Origin: Chloroflexota bacterium
Lineage (GTDB): Bacteria > Chloroflexota > Anaerolineae > UBA2200
Assembly (NCBI GenBank): GCA_014360905.1
Contig: JACIWW010000003.1
Span: 62,001 to 126,000, forward strand
DNA: 64,000 nucleotides
Direction: 5' to 3'
Under the pieces are notes generated by a model. That model was not told the DNA's origin. It worked only from the letters and a program-made list of their open reading frames with translations, and did no database searches. The translations under genes and the position numbers were made by a program. Numbering within the stretch: the stretch's first letter is position 1; each line of letters opens with the position of its first letter. Of the stretch, positions 9,213 through 18,828 are shown piece by piece.

Positions 9213-10670
9213 ATGAACAAAGAACACGCGTTGAAAGGAATTCGGGCTGCAAAGCATGTGCTCATAGGGACGCTGTTGGTAGCCTTGACCGGAGCTGGTG
9301 GGTTCTTTTTGGGCAGTTTAGTCTGCTCGCCAAGCTGGACTAATGCTGTGCGTCTGGTAGGCATAGTCGGAGTGATCGCGGTTATCCTGGTTATCCTGAT
9401 TGACCTGCTCAACGGGCTGCTGTTGTGGATTGTTCTGGAACCATACCAGAATTTCTGGTATCTCAACATCAAAATGCCCAAGGGAGTTCCTGATCTTAGC
9501 TTGAGTCGGCTAGCGATCGCCTTTTTGTTCCTTATTTGGGTTGCGAAGATGGCCGTTGGGAAAAAGAAGTTGTGTCCTCCCAAAGGTGTAGAAATCTTCA
9601 TGTTGATGTTCTGCATCATGGCAGTGCCTTCCTTGCCTGCGTCGTGGCAGGGCATCTCTGCAACTATGCAGTTCTTTTTCGACAGGTTGGTTATTCCTTT
9701 TCTGGTTTTTATCTTGGCCAAGAATCTTTATGAAGACGGGATTGCGTTGGACAAGCTTATCGCGGCCTTGGCTGTGATTGACATCTATCTATGCTTTATG
9801 GTCTTCTATGAACACATCACTGGTCAGCCGCTCTTCTATGTAATAGGCAGGCAGACAGTCTATACACAGCACCTACGCAAGATCGTTAGCCTTCTTGGCA
9901 ATCCTGCTTACATAGCCACCGTGCTGGCGATGATTTTCCCAATGACTTTCTACAAGTTTATACGGGCATCTCTTCCATCTTCCAGAGCATTTTACGGTAT
10001 CTTGTCCATTCTGGCGGCGCTTGGCAATTTCTTCTGTTACAATCGCGGTGGGTGGCTAGCATTGGTTGTTGCAGTACTTATTCTCATGTTCTTTGAACGT
10101 AGGTATCGGCAGATTCTGTTACCCATCATTCTAATGGTTGCTGTTTTGGTACTAGTGCTCTGGCAACCAATTAGCAAGAGCGCAGTAGTTTCCGAGCGGC
10201 TGTTTGGCGAAACCTCGATTCGGTCGCGAATGCGCATGTTAGAAATGGGCCAGAAAATGGTTCGTGATCACTTGCTTTTCGGAGTGGGATTTGACAATTT
10301 TTCCCAGTACTATATCAAGTATGGTGGTTACTGGTCTAGCATTGCCGTTGTTCCCCCCACTCCGCATAATACTTATTTGCTCGTTCTAACGACCATGGGA
10401 CTCGTCTCTTTTATTCCCTACGTGATGCTCTTTGTTTCCATGTTTCTCGAAATAGTAAGCGCGCTGCGTCGTGCCTGCAAGGGTACGATAGACCGAGCAT
10501 TATTACTATCTGGTTGGGCAGTTATTGCTGCCTACACCGTATCGGCAATGTTTATTGACATCTACATAAGTACTTTTACTAGTCTTGTCTTCTTTTGTAT
10601 CACCGGGATGATCTTAGGTTATGTGAATCATCTTAGCTCATCGCCAGAAAAACAGCGAGAAAGGCCTTAG
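9213..10670 (+). CDS. O-antigen polymerase/ligase family membrane protein (Wzy/WaaL type)
   Basis: About 485 residues with roughly ten to twelve hydrophobic segments. The Wzy_C-type core is visible as FCYNRGGWLALVVAVLILM, then the periplasmic loop with VGFDNFSQYYIKYGG and PHNTYLLVLTTMGLVSFIPY. These proteins either polymerise lipid-linked repeat units or transfer finished glycan to an acceptor. The ATG at 9213 follows a TTG at 9210. A second family member ends the right arm (34652-36136), so one may polymerise and the other ligate; sequence alone does not say which. Confidence 0.85.
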   Translation: MNKEHALKGIRAAKHVLIGTLLVALTGAGGFFLGSLVCSPSWTNAVRLVGIVGVIAVILVILIDLLNGLLLWIVLEPYQNFWYLNIKMPKGVPDLSLSRLAIAFLFLIWVAKMAVGKKKLCPPKGVEIFMLMFCIMAVPSLPASWQGISATMQFFFDRLVIPFLVFILAKNLYEDGIALDKLIAALAVIDIYLCFMVFYEHITGQPLFYVIGRQTVYTQHLRKIVSLLGNPAYIATVLAMIFPMTFYKFIRASLPSSRAFYGILSILAALGNFFCYNRGGWLALVVAVLILMFFERRYRQILLPIILMVAVLVLVLWQPISKSAVVSERLFGETSIRSRMRMLEMGQKMVRDHLLFGVGFDNFSQYYIKYGGYWSSIAVVPPTPHNTYLLVLTTMGLVSFIPYVMLFVSMFLEIVSALRRACKGTIDRALLLSGWAVIAAYTVSAMFIDIYISTFTSLVFFCITGMILGYVNHLSSSPEKQRERP

Positions 10671-10675
10671 CGAGT

Positions 10676-11785
10676 ATGCGCGTTGCTATACTAGGTCAGT
10701 ATCCCCTCGATGAACAACGCATTGTAGGTGGGATTGAATCTGTCATGGTACCGCTCTCGCGTAGTCTAGCAGACTTTGATGATTTGGAGTTGCATGTGGT
10801 GACTTGTCAACCTGGCGTTGAAGAACAGCAGTGCGCTACGGGCTCTCATTTGCCATTGCACATCTTGAGGCGGAGGCGTCTGGGACGGCTCACCTTTCAC
10901 ATGCGAGATGCATTGCATATTCAGCGTACCGTTGCGCAGATAGCGCCCGATGTCGTGCATGCACAAGGCACAGGCATTTACGCTATGGCTGCTGTTCACT
11001 CCCCTTATGCTCATGTGATTACTATGCATGGCATTGTTTTGTCTACTCATCTAAGGGGCTTCATCGACCGCTTTTGCGAGTGGTACTCTATAGCTAGGGC
11101 GAAAAATCTGATTTGCATCAATCCTTATGTAGAACAAAAGCTAATGCGCATGGGAGTGTTTCACGGACGCTTGTACCGGATCGAAAATCCAGTAGATGAG
11201 AGATTCTTCACGGTGAATTGCCAAGGAGAGGAAGCGACCATACTATATGCAGGCCGGGTGATTCCCCAAAAAGGGCTCTTGAATTTGCTGCAAGTGCTAG
11301 CGGAAGTACGGAAAACTCACCCGCAGGTCTGTTTGCGCGTGGCTGGTGAAACCGAAAGCGCTCCGGCGTATTTGAAGATCTGCCGCGAGTTCATTGCCCA
11401 GCAGGATCTGGAGAAAGCAGTAAGTTTTTTAGGTTCCTTGACAGTCGAACAGATGGTACAGGAGTTTGCGCGATGCACGGTTTTTGCGTTGCCTTCACAG
11501 CAGGACACTGCTCCAGTAGTAGTAGCTGAGGCGATGGCTGCAGGTCGGCCAGTTGTCGCTACACGAGGCTATGGCATGCAGAGCATGGTGGAAGATGAGC
11601 AAAGCGGGTTATTGGTAGAGCACGGGGATATCGGGAGATGGACGCAAGCTTTAACCAGGCTACTTTCTGACTCTGCTCTGAGAACGCGCATGGGGCGTAA
11701 GGGGCGTGAGTTGGCTCAGGCACGCTTCCATCCGACCGTAGTGGCTAATGCCACAAGGGCTGTCTATTATGAGATAATTAGGTAG
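10676..11785 (+). CDS. GT4-type glycosyltransferase (paralogue of 14714-15877)
   Basis: A 369-residue GT-B enzyme. Visible motifs are ILYAGRVIPQKGLLNLL in the donor domain and PVVVAEAMAAGRPVVAT (EX7E-type) followed by GLLVEHGD. The N-terminal half (MRVAILGQYP, VGGIESVMVPLSRSL, DVVHAQGTGIYAMAAV, CINPYVEQKL, IENPVDERFF) closely follows the protein at 14714-15877, so the two are probably duplicates with different acceptor or donor use. It starts 5 bases after the polymerase gene. Confidence 0.87.
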   Translation: MRVAILGQYPLDEQRIVGGIESVMVPLSRSLADFDDLELHVVTCQPGVEEQQCATGSHLPLHILRRRRLGRLTFHMRDALHIQRTVAQIAPDVVHAQGTGIYAMAAVHSPYAHVITMHGIVLSTHLRGFIDRFCEWYSIARAKNLICINPYVEQKLMRMGVFHGRLYRIENPVDERFFTVNCQGEEATILYAGRVIPQKGLLNLLQVLAEVRKTHPQVCLRVAGETESAPAYLKICREFIAQQDLEKAVSFLGSLTVEQMVQEFARCTVFALPSQQDTAPVVVAEAMAAGRPVVATRGYGMQSMVEDEQSGLLVEHGDIGRWTQALTRLLSDSALRTRMGRKGRELAQARFHPTVVANATRAVYYEIIR

Positions 11786-11794
11786 TGGACGCTG

Positions 11795-12892
11795 ATGGGC
11801 ACTTTCAAGAAGTTGCTGACTGCTAATTGGCCGGCTGTGCTACGCGGTTTTTATGAATACAATATCCTGCGTCATTTTCGTACACTGCCTCTACGCCAGT
11901 TGGGAATAGATGTTACTTACCGCTGCAATTCGCGTTGCGTGATGTGCAACATTTGGAATGCGGAGAAAAGGCCCGAATTGAGCGTAGAGCAATTCGACCA
12001 GATTTTAGCCGATCCACTGTTCAAAAGCGTTGAGCGCTTGTTGATTTCCGGCGGAGAACCGACCTTAAGAACCGATTTGCCTGATCTCATCGAGGTCTGC
12101 TTTAGACGCATGCCTTCTGTGCGCTTGCTATCTCTGGTTACTAATGGGCTATGGCCAGAACGCATAGTATCCACCTGTGAGGATATCGCTAAGCGTTGTA
12201 CAGCACGGGGAGTTCGCATGAGCATATCCGTATCCTTGGATGGCCTGGCGGAAACACACGATACCATGCGTCATATTCCTGGAGCTTTTGCAAAAACTGT
12301 AGAGACAATTGACGGTCTGCGCAAACTACAAGAGCAATACGACTTTTATTTGGGCGTTGGCTGTGTTATCTGCCACTTGAATCTGCATCAACTGGATGCT
12401 TTCGCTGATTGGTGCAAGGAACGCAACCTTCCTATTGGTTTCCAACTCGTTGGTTTTCATGACTCTTATGTGGACAATCTGGCTCAGCGTACGATTCTAG
12501 ATTTCGATGATAGAGATCGTCCAGTATTGTATGCGTTGATGGAGAAATTGGCAGCGGAAAAATCACTTACCAACACAATGGCCTACTACTGGTCTGATAT
12601 GCTCCACCTCTACAGGGATGGGCGGGCGAGACAGAGCCCCTGTGTCTTCCTCGTAGATTCGCTCGTCCTGGATGCCTATGGCAATATTCGTTTTTGTGAG
12701 ACTGCAGACAACCTAGGAAACTGTCTAGTAGATGGTTCTTGTACTGAACTATATTACAGCGCTAGGGCGGCAGCCCTGCGGAAGGCTATGATGGAAAGTG
12801 TATGTCGCTCGTGTAATAGTGGCTGTTTGGTCAACGTTGCTTTGCGCAAGGACCTCCTGAGGTACATGCGCTTTCTCCTTTTTGGAACCTAG
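11795..12892 (+). CDS. Radical SAM protein with SPASM-like C-terminal region
   Basis: A 365-residue protein. The radical SAM motif is CNSRCVMC (Cx3Cx2C) near residue 45, followed by LLISGGEPTLRTDLPDLI and ISVSLDGLAETHD. The C-terminal part has the Cys pattern of a SPASM-type auxiliary cluster (CVFLVDSLVLDAYGNIRFCE, later CRSCNSGC). SPASM proteins modify peptides, or alcohols and sugars by dehydrogenation. Placed between GT4 genes in a glycan operon, a sugar-modifying role is possible, but no peptide substrate gene is seen nearby to settle it. The family is firm; the substrate is open. Confidence 0.85.
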   Translation: MGTFKKLLTANWPAVLRGFYEYNILRHFRTLPLRQLGIDVTYRCNSRCVMCNIWNAEKRPELSVEQFDQILADPLFKSVERLLISGGEPTLRTDLPDLIEVCFRRMPSVRLLSLVTNGLWPERIVSTCEDIAKRCTARGVRMSISVSLDGLAETHDTMRHIPGAFAKTVETIDGLRKLQEQYDFYLGVGCVICHLNLHQLDAFADWCKERNLPIGFQLVGFHDSYVDNLAQRTILDFDDRDRPVLYALMEKLAAEKSLTNTMAYYWSDMLHLYRDGRARQSPCVFLVDSLVLDAYGNIRFCETADNLGNCLVDGSCTELYYSARAAALRKAMMESVCRSCNSGCLVNVALRKDLLRYMRFLLFGT

Positions 12893-12944
12893 CCTCCTCT
12901 GAGGGAGGTTGTGTTGATTCTTGCGAAAAAGCAGGAGGCTAATT

Positions 12945-14717
12945 TTGGCTAGGGATAGGCTCGTAATGAGGCGCAGGGATTTGCGACGAGATTGGCTTTG
13001 GCTAAGCCTTGTTTTGTTGATTGGGTTGGCTTTGCGGGTATGGGGAGCGGATTTTGGCTTGCCAGGCCTTTATCATCCTGATGAAGGGCTTGTCATTCGT
13101 CAAGCGCTAGCTTTCGGAGCAGGCATTTTGCGCCCGTACTCTTATTCATACTCGCCCTTCTTAAGCTATATACTGACTGCGCTCTATGGAGTATATTTCC
13201 TGTTAGGGTTGCTGACTGGGCGTTTTCACAACCCATCAGATTTCGCCATTCTATTTTTTAATAACCCTACGCCTTTCTACTTGTTAGCTCGCCTGACCAG
13301 TGCTTTCTTTGGTGTAGCTTCTATACTAATGGCTTATGTTCTCTCAGTACGGGCTTATGGAGGAAAGGTACCAATTGCTGCACTGTTCGTTGCTCTCTCA
13401 CCAGCGCTTGTTCTTCAAGCGCATTATGGCCTGTGCGATGTGCCTACCTCCTTCTTGGTTCTTGTAGCGCTATATGCATTATGGCTTTTTACTGAGGAGC
13501 CTACTTTGCGGCGGTTGACTCTCGCTGGGATAGCAACTGGCTTGGCAATTGTGATGAAGTACTATGTTGCTTGGTCGCTGGCCTGTTCGTTGATCGCGGC
13601 AGTAGTTTGGGTAGCCAGGCAGAACCATTGGTCAATGAAACGCCTTTTAGGTCATGCAGTATGGGGAAGCCTGATGAGCGTTATTGCCTTTCTGGTAATC
13701 TCACCTTTCACTGTGCTGGATTTTCGGGCTTTTTGGACAGATGTGGTTCTTTTTGCACTAGGTATACAAGTGGGCTATGGTCTGAAATTCACTGAGATGC
13801 TATCCTATTATGCCACAGCTCTCACGATTGAGGGGTTAGGTCTGCCACTGATGATCGCTGCCTTGGTTGGTTTAGTGTATGCGCTGTATCGTCGGCGTTC
13901 TGCAGACATACTATTGACCTCTTTTGTCCTACCTTATCTCATTGTGCTTATCTTCCAAGGCCGGTATCAGCTCAATTGGATTATCACACCTCTGCCTGTA
14001 CTAAGTATTCTAGCTGCATTGGCTCTTGACAGATTGTGGCACAAGGTGATGGCCACACGGCAACAATGGTGGCCAGTCTCTTTGATTCTGTTAGCAATTC
14101 TTGTCTGGCCAATAGCATCCCGTGCTTATCAGACCAGTCAGCGGCTTTCCTGGCCTGATACCCGCAGCATAGCACGGGATTGGATTGAGGCCAATATTCC
14201 CTCAGGCGCCAAGATCCTCTCGGATGTACTCTGGACTGTGCCGCAATTGCGCCAGAACCGCGAAAGCCTCGTCCGTTATCTGGGCGAACGAGCTAATGCA
14301 AAGGATATAGAGCACCGCTCTGACAGCACTCAAGTAGCCTATGGGCAATACGCTCGCTATCAACTGGCTGCACTGGACAGGTATACCGGTCCTACCTACG
14401 ACATTGTATATATTCAGCATGAGTGGTGGAAAAGCGATGAGTACGCGGCCGATATCGAGTTCTATCCTGTATGGGGTTTTTTCGAAGGGCGAGTGTTCTC
14501 TCTCGATGAGTTGCGGGCGCAGGGTTTTCAGTACGCTGTAGTGAGCAGTTTGAAATACCATCAATATCTCACTGAGGAAGGCAAGAGGAAGTGGCCATCC
14601 TCTTATAGACTCTATTCTTCATTGGAAGAGGAATGCCGTTTGGTCAAAGTATTTGAGCCCGACGTAGGTATTGCCGGGCCAGTGATTAAGTTATATGACA
14701 TATGGAGTGAGCCATGA
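12945..14717 (+). CDS. GT-C membrane glycosyltransferase (PMT_2/GT39-like)
   Basis: About 590 residues with a polytopic N-terminal region and a soluble C-terminal domain. The first external loop has the catalytic-type acidic pair in GLYHPDEGLVIRQAL. The membrane region continues through SLSPALVLQAHYG, DVPTSFLVLVALY and later hydrophobic helices. Such enzymes use polyprenyl-phosphate sugars on the outer face of the membrane. I prefer the TTG at 12945 because AGGAGG (12933-12938) lies 6 bases before it; a TTG at 12921 is in frame but less well placed. The stop overlaps the next gene (ATGA). The GT2 enzyme at 18829 is a likely source of polyprenyl-linked donor. Confidence 0.85.
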   Translation: MARDRLVMRRRDLRRDWLWLSLVLLIGLALRVWGADFGLPGLYHPDEGLVIRQALAFGAGILRPYSYSYSPFLSYILTALYGVYFLLGLLTGRFHNPSDFAILFFNNPTPFYLLARLTSAFFGVASILMAYVLSVRAYGGKVPIAALFVALSPALVLQAHYGLCDVPTSFLVLVALYALWLFTEEPTLRRLTLAGIATGLAIVMKYYVAWSLACSLIAAVVWVARQNHWSMKRLLGHAVWGSLMSVIAFLVISPFTVLDFRAFWTDVVLFALGIQVGYGLKFTEMLSYYATALTIEGLGLPLMIAALVGLVYALYRRRSADILLTSFVLPYLIVLIFQGRYQLNWIITPLPVLSILAALALDRLWHKVMATRQQWWPVSLILLAILVWPIASRAYQTSQRLSWPDTRSIARDWIEANIPSGAKILSDVLWTVPQLRQNRESLVRYLGERANAKDIEHRSDSTQVAYGQYARYQLAALDRYTGPTYDIVYIQHEWWKSDEYAADIEFYPVWGFFEGRVFSLDELRAQGFQYAVVSSLKYHQYLTEEGKRKWPSSYRLYSSLEEECRLVKVFEPDVGIAGPVIKLYDIWSEP

Positions 14718-15877
14718 GGGTGGCCCTGGTTACGCCCTATCCTGTGGATCTCATGCGCATCCCAGGTGGGGTACGTAGCGTGGCTTATCACCTGGCACAA
14801 GGGCTGCGCCGCTTTCCTGATTTGGATATTCATGTCCTTCATTGCCACTCAGAGGTGCCGGAAAACCGGGTAGAGATCGATGGGAATCTGACGGTGCATT
14901 ATATGGCGATGTCCAAGCGACGGATAGTGCCTAATACCATCATGGCCGTTAGACGTGTAGCCAAAGCCTTGTGTCGCTTACAGCCAGACGTGGTCAATGC
15001 TCATGCGCCACACTATGCCGTCGCTGCGCTGCGGTCAGGTTATCCGACGATCTATACCATTCATGGTGTGACTCATCGTGAAGCCGCCATTTATAGGGAA
15101 CATCTTTTTGATCGGATGCGGTTTGCTGTGGAGTTATATTATGCCCGACGAGCTGTGCAAGGGGTGCAGCATCTCGTTGCGATCAGCCCTTATGTAATGG
15201 ATGAGTACAAAGACAGAACACGGGCACAGTGGCATCGTATAGATAATCCTTTGTCTGATGACTTCTTTGCCGTGGAAGGGCGGGAGGTATCCGGACGCAT
15301 CTTGTTCGTGGGCAGCATTACCGAGGTGAAAGATTTGCTCACGCTGCTGCAGGCGGTGGCCGTGATGCGTCACGAGCAACCTGCTCTTCCATTAAGTGTA
15401 CACCTGGCTGGCCGTACGACTAGTCCAAGATATGAGCAGAGGCTGAAAGATTATATCCTGGAGCACAACCTTGCAGCAGTGGTGACTTTTTCGGGCATGC
15501 TTGACATGAGGTCTTTACTTCAAGAGTACGCGGAATGTGCGGTTTTGGCGCTGCCCTCGCTGCAGGAAAACGCCCCGATGGCTATTATTGAGGCTATGGC
15601 GGCGGGCAAACCAGTTGTGGCTACTAAAGTAGGTGGCATTCCCGACTTAGTAGACGATGGGGAGACTGGATTCTTAGTTGAGGCTGGGGATTTTATGAAA
15701 ATGGCTCAGCGTTTGGCCATGCTGCTCACCGACGCTGCTTTGCGCCACTACATGGGCGATCTGGCACGGCGAAAGGCGACAGCACGTTTCCGTCTTCAGG
15801 AAGTAGCATGTAAATATCGTGAACTCTACTATTTTGTGGCCGGGCAAACCCTGCCTCCTTTTGATGGCAGCACATGA
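14714..15877 (+). CDS. GT4-type glycosyltransferase (paralogue of 10676-11785)
   Basis: A 387-residue GT-B enzyme. It has GGVRSVAYHLAQGLRRF, TIHGVTHREA and ISPYVMDEY in the N-terminal domain, then ILFVGSITEVKDLLTLL and APMAIIEAMAAGKPVVAT with GGIPDLVDDGETGFLVEAGD. It overlaps the preceding GT-C gene and the next GT gene by four bases each. The similarity to 10676-11785 runs over the whole length. Confidence 0.88.
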   Translation: MRVALVTPYPVDLMRIPGGVRSVAYHLAQGLRRFPDLDIHVLHCHSEVPENRVEIDGNLTVHYMAMSKRRIVPNTIMAVRRVAKALCRLQPDVVNAHAPHYAVAALRSGYPTIYTIHGVTHREAAIYREHLFDRMRFAVELYYARRAVQGVQHLVAISPYVMDEYKDRTRAQWHRIDNPLSDDFFAVEGREVSGRILFVGSITEVKDLLTLLQAVAVMRHEQPALPLSVHLAGRTTSPRYEQRLKDYILEHNLAAVVTFSGMLDMRSLLQEYAECAVLALPSLQENAPMAIIEAMAAGKPVVATKVGGIPDLVDDGETGFLVEAGDFMKMAQRLAMLLTDAALRHYMGDLARRKATARFRLQEVACKYRELYYFVAGQTLPPFDGST

Positions 15878-16920
15878 GAATATGCTTGTTTTCTGAGCGG
15901 CTGCGACGGCCCTATGACGAGGGTATCAAGAATGTGGCCGTGAGCTTGAGTCGGGCGCTGTCCACTGAACATACTGTATTGCTTCTCACTAGCGGCGGGC
16001 GCAATGATGCTGACTGTAAAGTGTACAACGTCAATGTGAACCGGCTTCTGCTTGATGTCAGGTTAGGTGCTATCGTCCGCCGTTTTCAACCACAGGCGAT
16101 TATCTATGTGCCAACAGCCTGTGGAACCGTGTTCAGTTTTGTCCGAGCCAAGGTGCTTCGTTTTTATGGGCACGGAGTGCCTACCAGTCTCATTACCTTG
16201 CAGCCGCGTCCTCATACAGCATGGGGAAAATGGCTTATTGCTCATTTAGCTCCCGATTGGGTGCTAGCACAATCTACGCGGACAGTCAGGGCGATGAATG
16301 CACTGGGATGTCGCACTGCTCTTCTGCCACCAGCAGTGGATACACAGCGTTTTCGCCCGGCTTCGACTGCGGAGAAGGCAATGCTCCGCCGCAAGTATGG
16401 CGTTCCTGATGCCGCTACGGTGGTGGCCCATGTGGGGCATTTGAAGAACAAACGCAATCTAGCATGTTTTCTGGCGTTACAGATGACAGGTTGTTATCAC
16501 ACGGTAGTAGTAACCAGCACCAGCACCAAACAGGATGAGTCTCTAAAGGAAGCTTTGCGCAGCGCGGGAGGTACAGTTATTGATACGTATGTCGCCAGCA
16601 TAGAAGATATCTATCGCCTAGCCGATGTGTATCTTTTCCTGGCGAAGGAAGATACAGCGGCGATTGAGTTGCCGCTCTCCGTGCTGGAAGCCATGTCCTG
16701 CAATTTGCCAGTCATTACTACACCCTTTGGGGGTTTGCCAGATTTCTTCGCAGAGGGACGTGGATTGCTTTACTGGAGTGGGGAGACAGCAATCGTTGAT
16801 ACGATTGAAGCGGTATTAGCCATGCCAACTGCGACAAGGACGTTAGTTGAGTCCTATACATGGGCGGCTGCTGCCCAGACTTTAGTGAGGCTGCTTCAAG
16901 GACACAAGGTGGTTGATTGA
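15874..16920 (+). CDS. Divergent GT4-type glycosyltransferase
   Basis: A 348-residue protein of the GT-B type. The donor half has VLEAMSCNLPVITTPFGGLPDF and an ELPLS element before it; the middle has VVAHVGHLKNKRNLACFLAL. The N-terminal domain is short (MRICLFSERLRRPYDEGIKN). The start overlaps the previous gene (ATGA), and the stop shares a base with the start of the next (TGATG), so it lies within a translationally coupled block. Donor and acceptor are unknown. Confidence 0.82.
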   Translation: MRICLFSERLRRPYDEGIKNVAVSLSRALSTEHTVLLLTSGGRNDADCKVYNVNVNRLLLDVRLGAIVRRFQPQAIIYVPTACGTVFSFVRAKVLRFYGHGVPTSLITLQPRPHTAWGKWLIAHLAPDWVLAQSTRTVRAMNALGCRTALLPPAVDTQRFRPASTAEKAMLRRKYGVPDAATVVAHVGHLKNKRNLACFLALQMTGCYHTVVVTSTSTKQDESLKEALRSAGGTVIDTYVASIEDIYRLADVYLFLAKEDTAAIELPLSVLEAMSCNLPVITTPFGGLPDFFAEGRGLLYWSGETAIVDTIEAVLAMPTATRTLVESYTWAAAAQTLVRLLQGHKVVD

Positions 16921-18764
16921 TGACTCATTCATTGGCACCGAAAGGAACATCCGACTCGCGGGTCAGTGAGGAAATTTGTGCAGCATATCTAGCTGACCCG
17001 CTGCGGATTCCCCAACAAGAGATACCCTGGGCAGCGTGTGACGTGGAAACCGTTCTGAAGGTCTTGCGCAAGAACAAGGTACCCTTATTAGCCGTGTCGG
17101 AGCAAGGTGACAGGGCAATTTTGGTCAAGGAACCACTTTTCCAAGCGGCCCGTCATGCAGAGGCTGCAGAGCTAGCCGGGCTGAGGGCAGAGTACCGCTT
17201 GGTGAAGAAGGAGCTAGACTCTCTGGGCATTAATGATGTGGCGATTAAATCCGTGGGTCTAGCGCCGTCTTTTCCCTACAAGAGTGATAACCTTGACTTG
17301 CTCTACAAGCCGCAGGATACCGAGAAGGTGAGAGCAACGCTGATCAAGATGGGCTATGTAGAGTTGAAGAATGTAGAGGAACCTCACAAATACCTTTTCC
17401 GCAAGTTCCATGCGGGGCGCTCCGTCTCTGCCATTCATCTGCATGAACATGTGGGCTGGATGGTATCTTTTCTGGATGAGGAGACGCTTTGGCAACGTTG
17501 TAGTACTGCTCCGGATGACCCTTTGGTTACAGTTCCGGCTGCCGAGGATGCTCTATTGATCACTCTTGCTCATTGCTTTTATGAGGATAAGCGCGTGACC
17601 TTGTTGGATATGCTCAAGTTTGCGCATTGTCTGCGGCAGGGCGTGGACTGGACTGAAGTGTATCGTGTGGCTACTTGGCGTGGCTGGCGCGATGGATTAA
17701 ATGTTGCCTTATTGTTTTTTGCTTACCAAGAGTGGGTATTGTATGGCGAATCCCTTGTACCTTTGCCGATATTGCAAAAAGCATGGCACGGGATCCCAGC
17801 CTGGGCGCAATGGTTTTTACAGCATTATCTGAGTGAGCAAGCCATAAGGGCTCTATGCAGCGGGCAGCAAGACAAACAAGTGGGACGCGTGCATGTGCCA
17901 TTGCGTATTCCCTTCTTGTTCAGCAAAAGCTTTTTCTATGCCAAACTGCTGCGCGATCCCACGCGCAGCGCGGCGCGCAAGTTCAAGGATGTAGCGTTGC
18001 ATACTGGCTATGGTATCAAGTTACGCTTGCGCATCCGCAGCCAAAAGGCTATGCTGGTCACGTTCAGTGGCATAGATGGCTGTGGCAAGACCACTCAGGC
18101 TAGGGCGCTGCAATCAGCTTTTGACACCTGCCATATTCGAGTTTACTATGTCTGGAATCGTGGAGGCTCTGCTTCGTGGCTGCGCTTTTTCACGAGATGG
18201 GCAAAACGCCGGTCGCAAGCGATGCTCGAAGGGGAATTCCCAGTACCAGAATCTAAGGTACGCATTAGGCAGAGGCAGTTTCAGTCTCCCTGGCTGAGGT
18301 GGGGATGGGCTTGGCTTACTACGGTTGAGCTGCTGCTCCGTTATATACGGCATGTTACCTTGCCTTTGGTATTTGGATGGGTGGTGATCTGTGATCGTTA
18401 TTTCTACGACACGCTGGCCGATTGGGCAGCATATTTCGATGACCCTGCGATCGCGAAACGCTGGACTGCTAGGGTACTATGTCTATTAAGCCCGCGTCCA
18501 CGGTTAGCTTATTGGCTTGATGTATCGCCGGAGATAGCGCGGACTCGTTCGAAGGATGAGAAGCCATTGGATTTCCTATTGGCTCAGCGTGCTTCTTATC
18601 AACGGCTGGCTCAGCTCTACAAACTGCACAAGCAGGAAAGCACGCATAGAACATGGCAAGAAATTAGCAATAGTATTGACCGTGAAGTTCTGGAGACCTA
18701 TTTTGCTGAATATCGTACCTTCATCAACGGCTTGTTTTTGAGGAACCCGGGACAATGGAGGTAA
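16920..18764 (+). CDS. Fusion of nucleotidyltransferase-fold domain and thymidylate kinase-like domain
   Basis: About 614 residues in two parts. Residues ~85-340 resemble the uncharacterised nucleotidyltransferase family (NTP_transf_5 type): IKSVGLAPSFPYKSDNLDLL carries the acidic residues expected of such a site, and HLHEHVGWM and LAHCFYEDKR follow. Residues ~378-600 are a thymidylate kinase-like P-loop domain with FSGIDGCGKTTQARAL (Walker A) and ICDRYFYDTLADW. The kinase part lacks an obvious match to the usual TMK lid, so dTMP may not be the substrate. The gene lies among glycosyltransferases. It may act on a phosphorylated sugar or lipid; that is inference. It starts at the ATG of 16920. 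Confidence 0.75.
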   Translation: MTHSLAPKGTSDSRVSEEICAAYLADPLRIPQQEIPWAACDVETVLKVLRKNKVPLLAVSEQGDRAILVKEPLFQAARHAEAAELAGLRAEYRLVKKELDSLGINDVAIKSVGLAPSFPYKSDNLDLLYKPQDTEKVRATLIKMGYVELKNVEEPHKYLFRKFHAGRSVSAIHLHEHVGWMVSFLDEETLWQRCSTAPDDPLVTVPAAEDALLITLAHCFYEDKRVTLLDMLKFAHCLRQGVDWTEVYRVATWRGWRDGLNVALLFFAYQEWVLYGESLVPLPILQKAWHGIPAWAQWFLQHYLSEQAIRALCSGQQDKQVGRVHVPLRIPFLFSKSFFYAKLLRDPTRSAARKFKDVALHTGYGIKLRLRIRSQKAMLVTFSGIDGCGKTTQARALQSAFDTCHIRVYYVWNRGGSASWLRFFTRWAKRRSQAMLEGEFPVPESKVRIRQRQFQSPWLRWGWAWLTTVELLLRYIRHVTLPLVFGWVVICDRYFYDTLADWAAYFDDPAIAKRWTARVLCLLSPRPRLAYWLDVSPEIARTRSKDEKPLDFLLAQRASYQRLAQLYKLHKQESTHRTWQEISNSIDREVLETYFAEYRTFINGLFLRNPGQWR

Positions 18765-18828
18765 TGGCCACGGGTGCATAGGCTTTAGCACCTCAGGCCT
18801 GGAATAGAGAATATGAAGGAGGGCAAAT

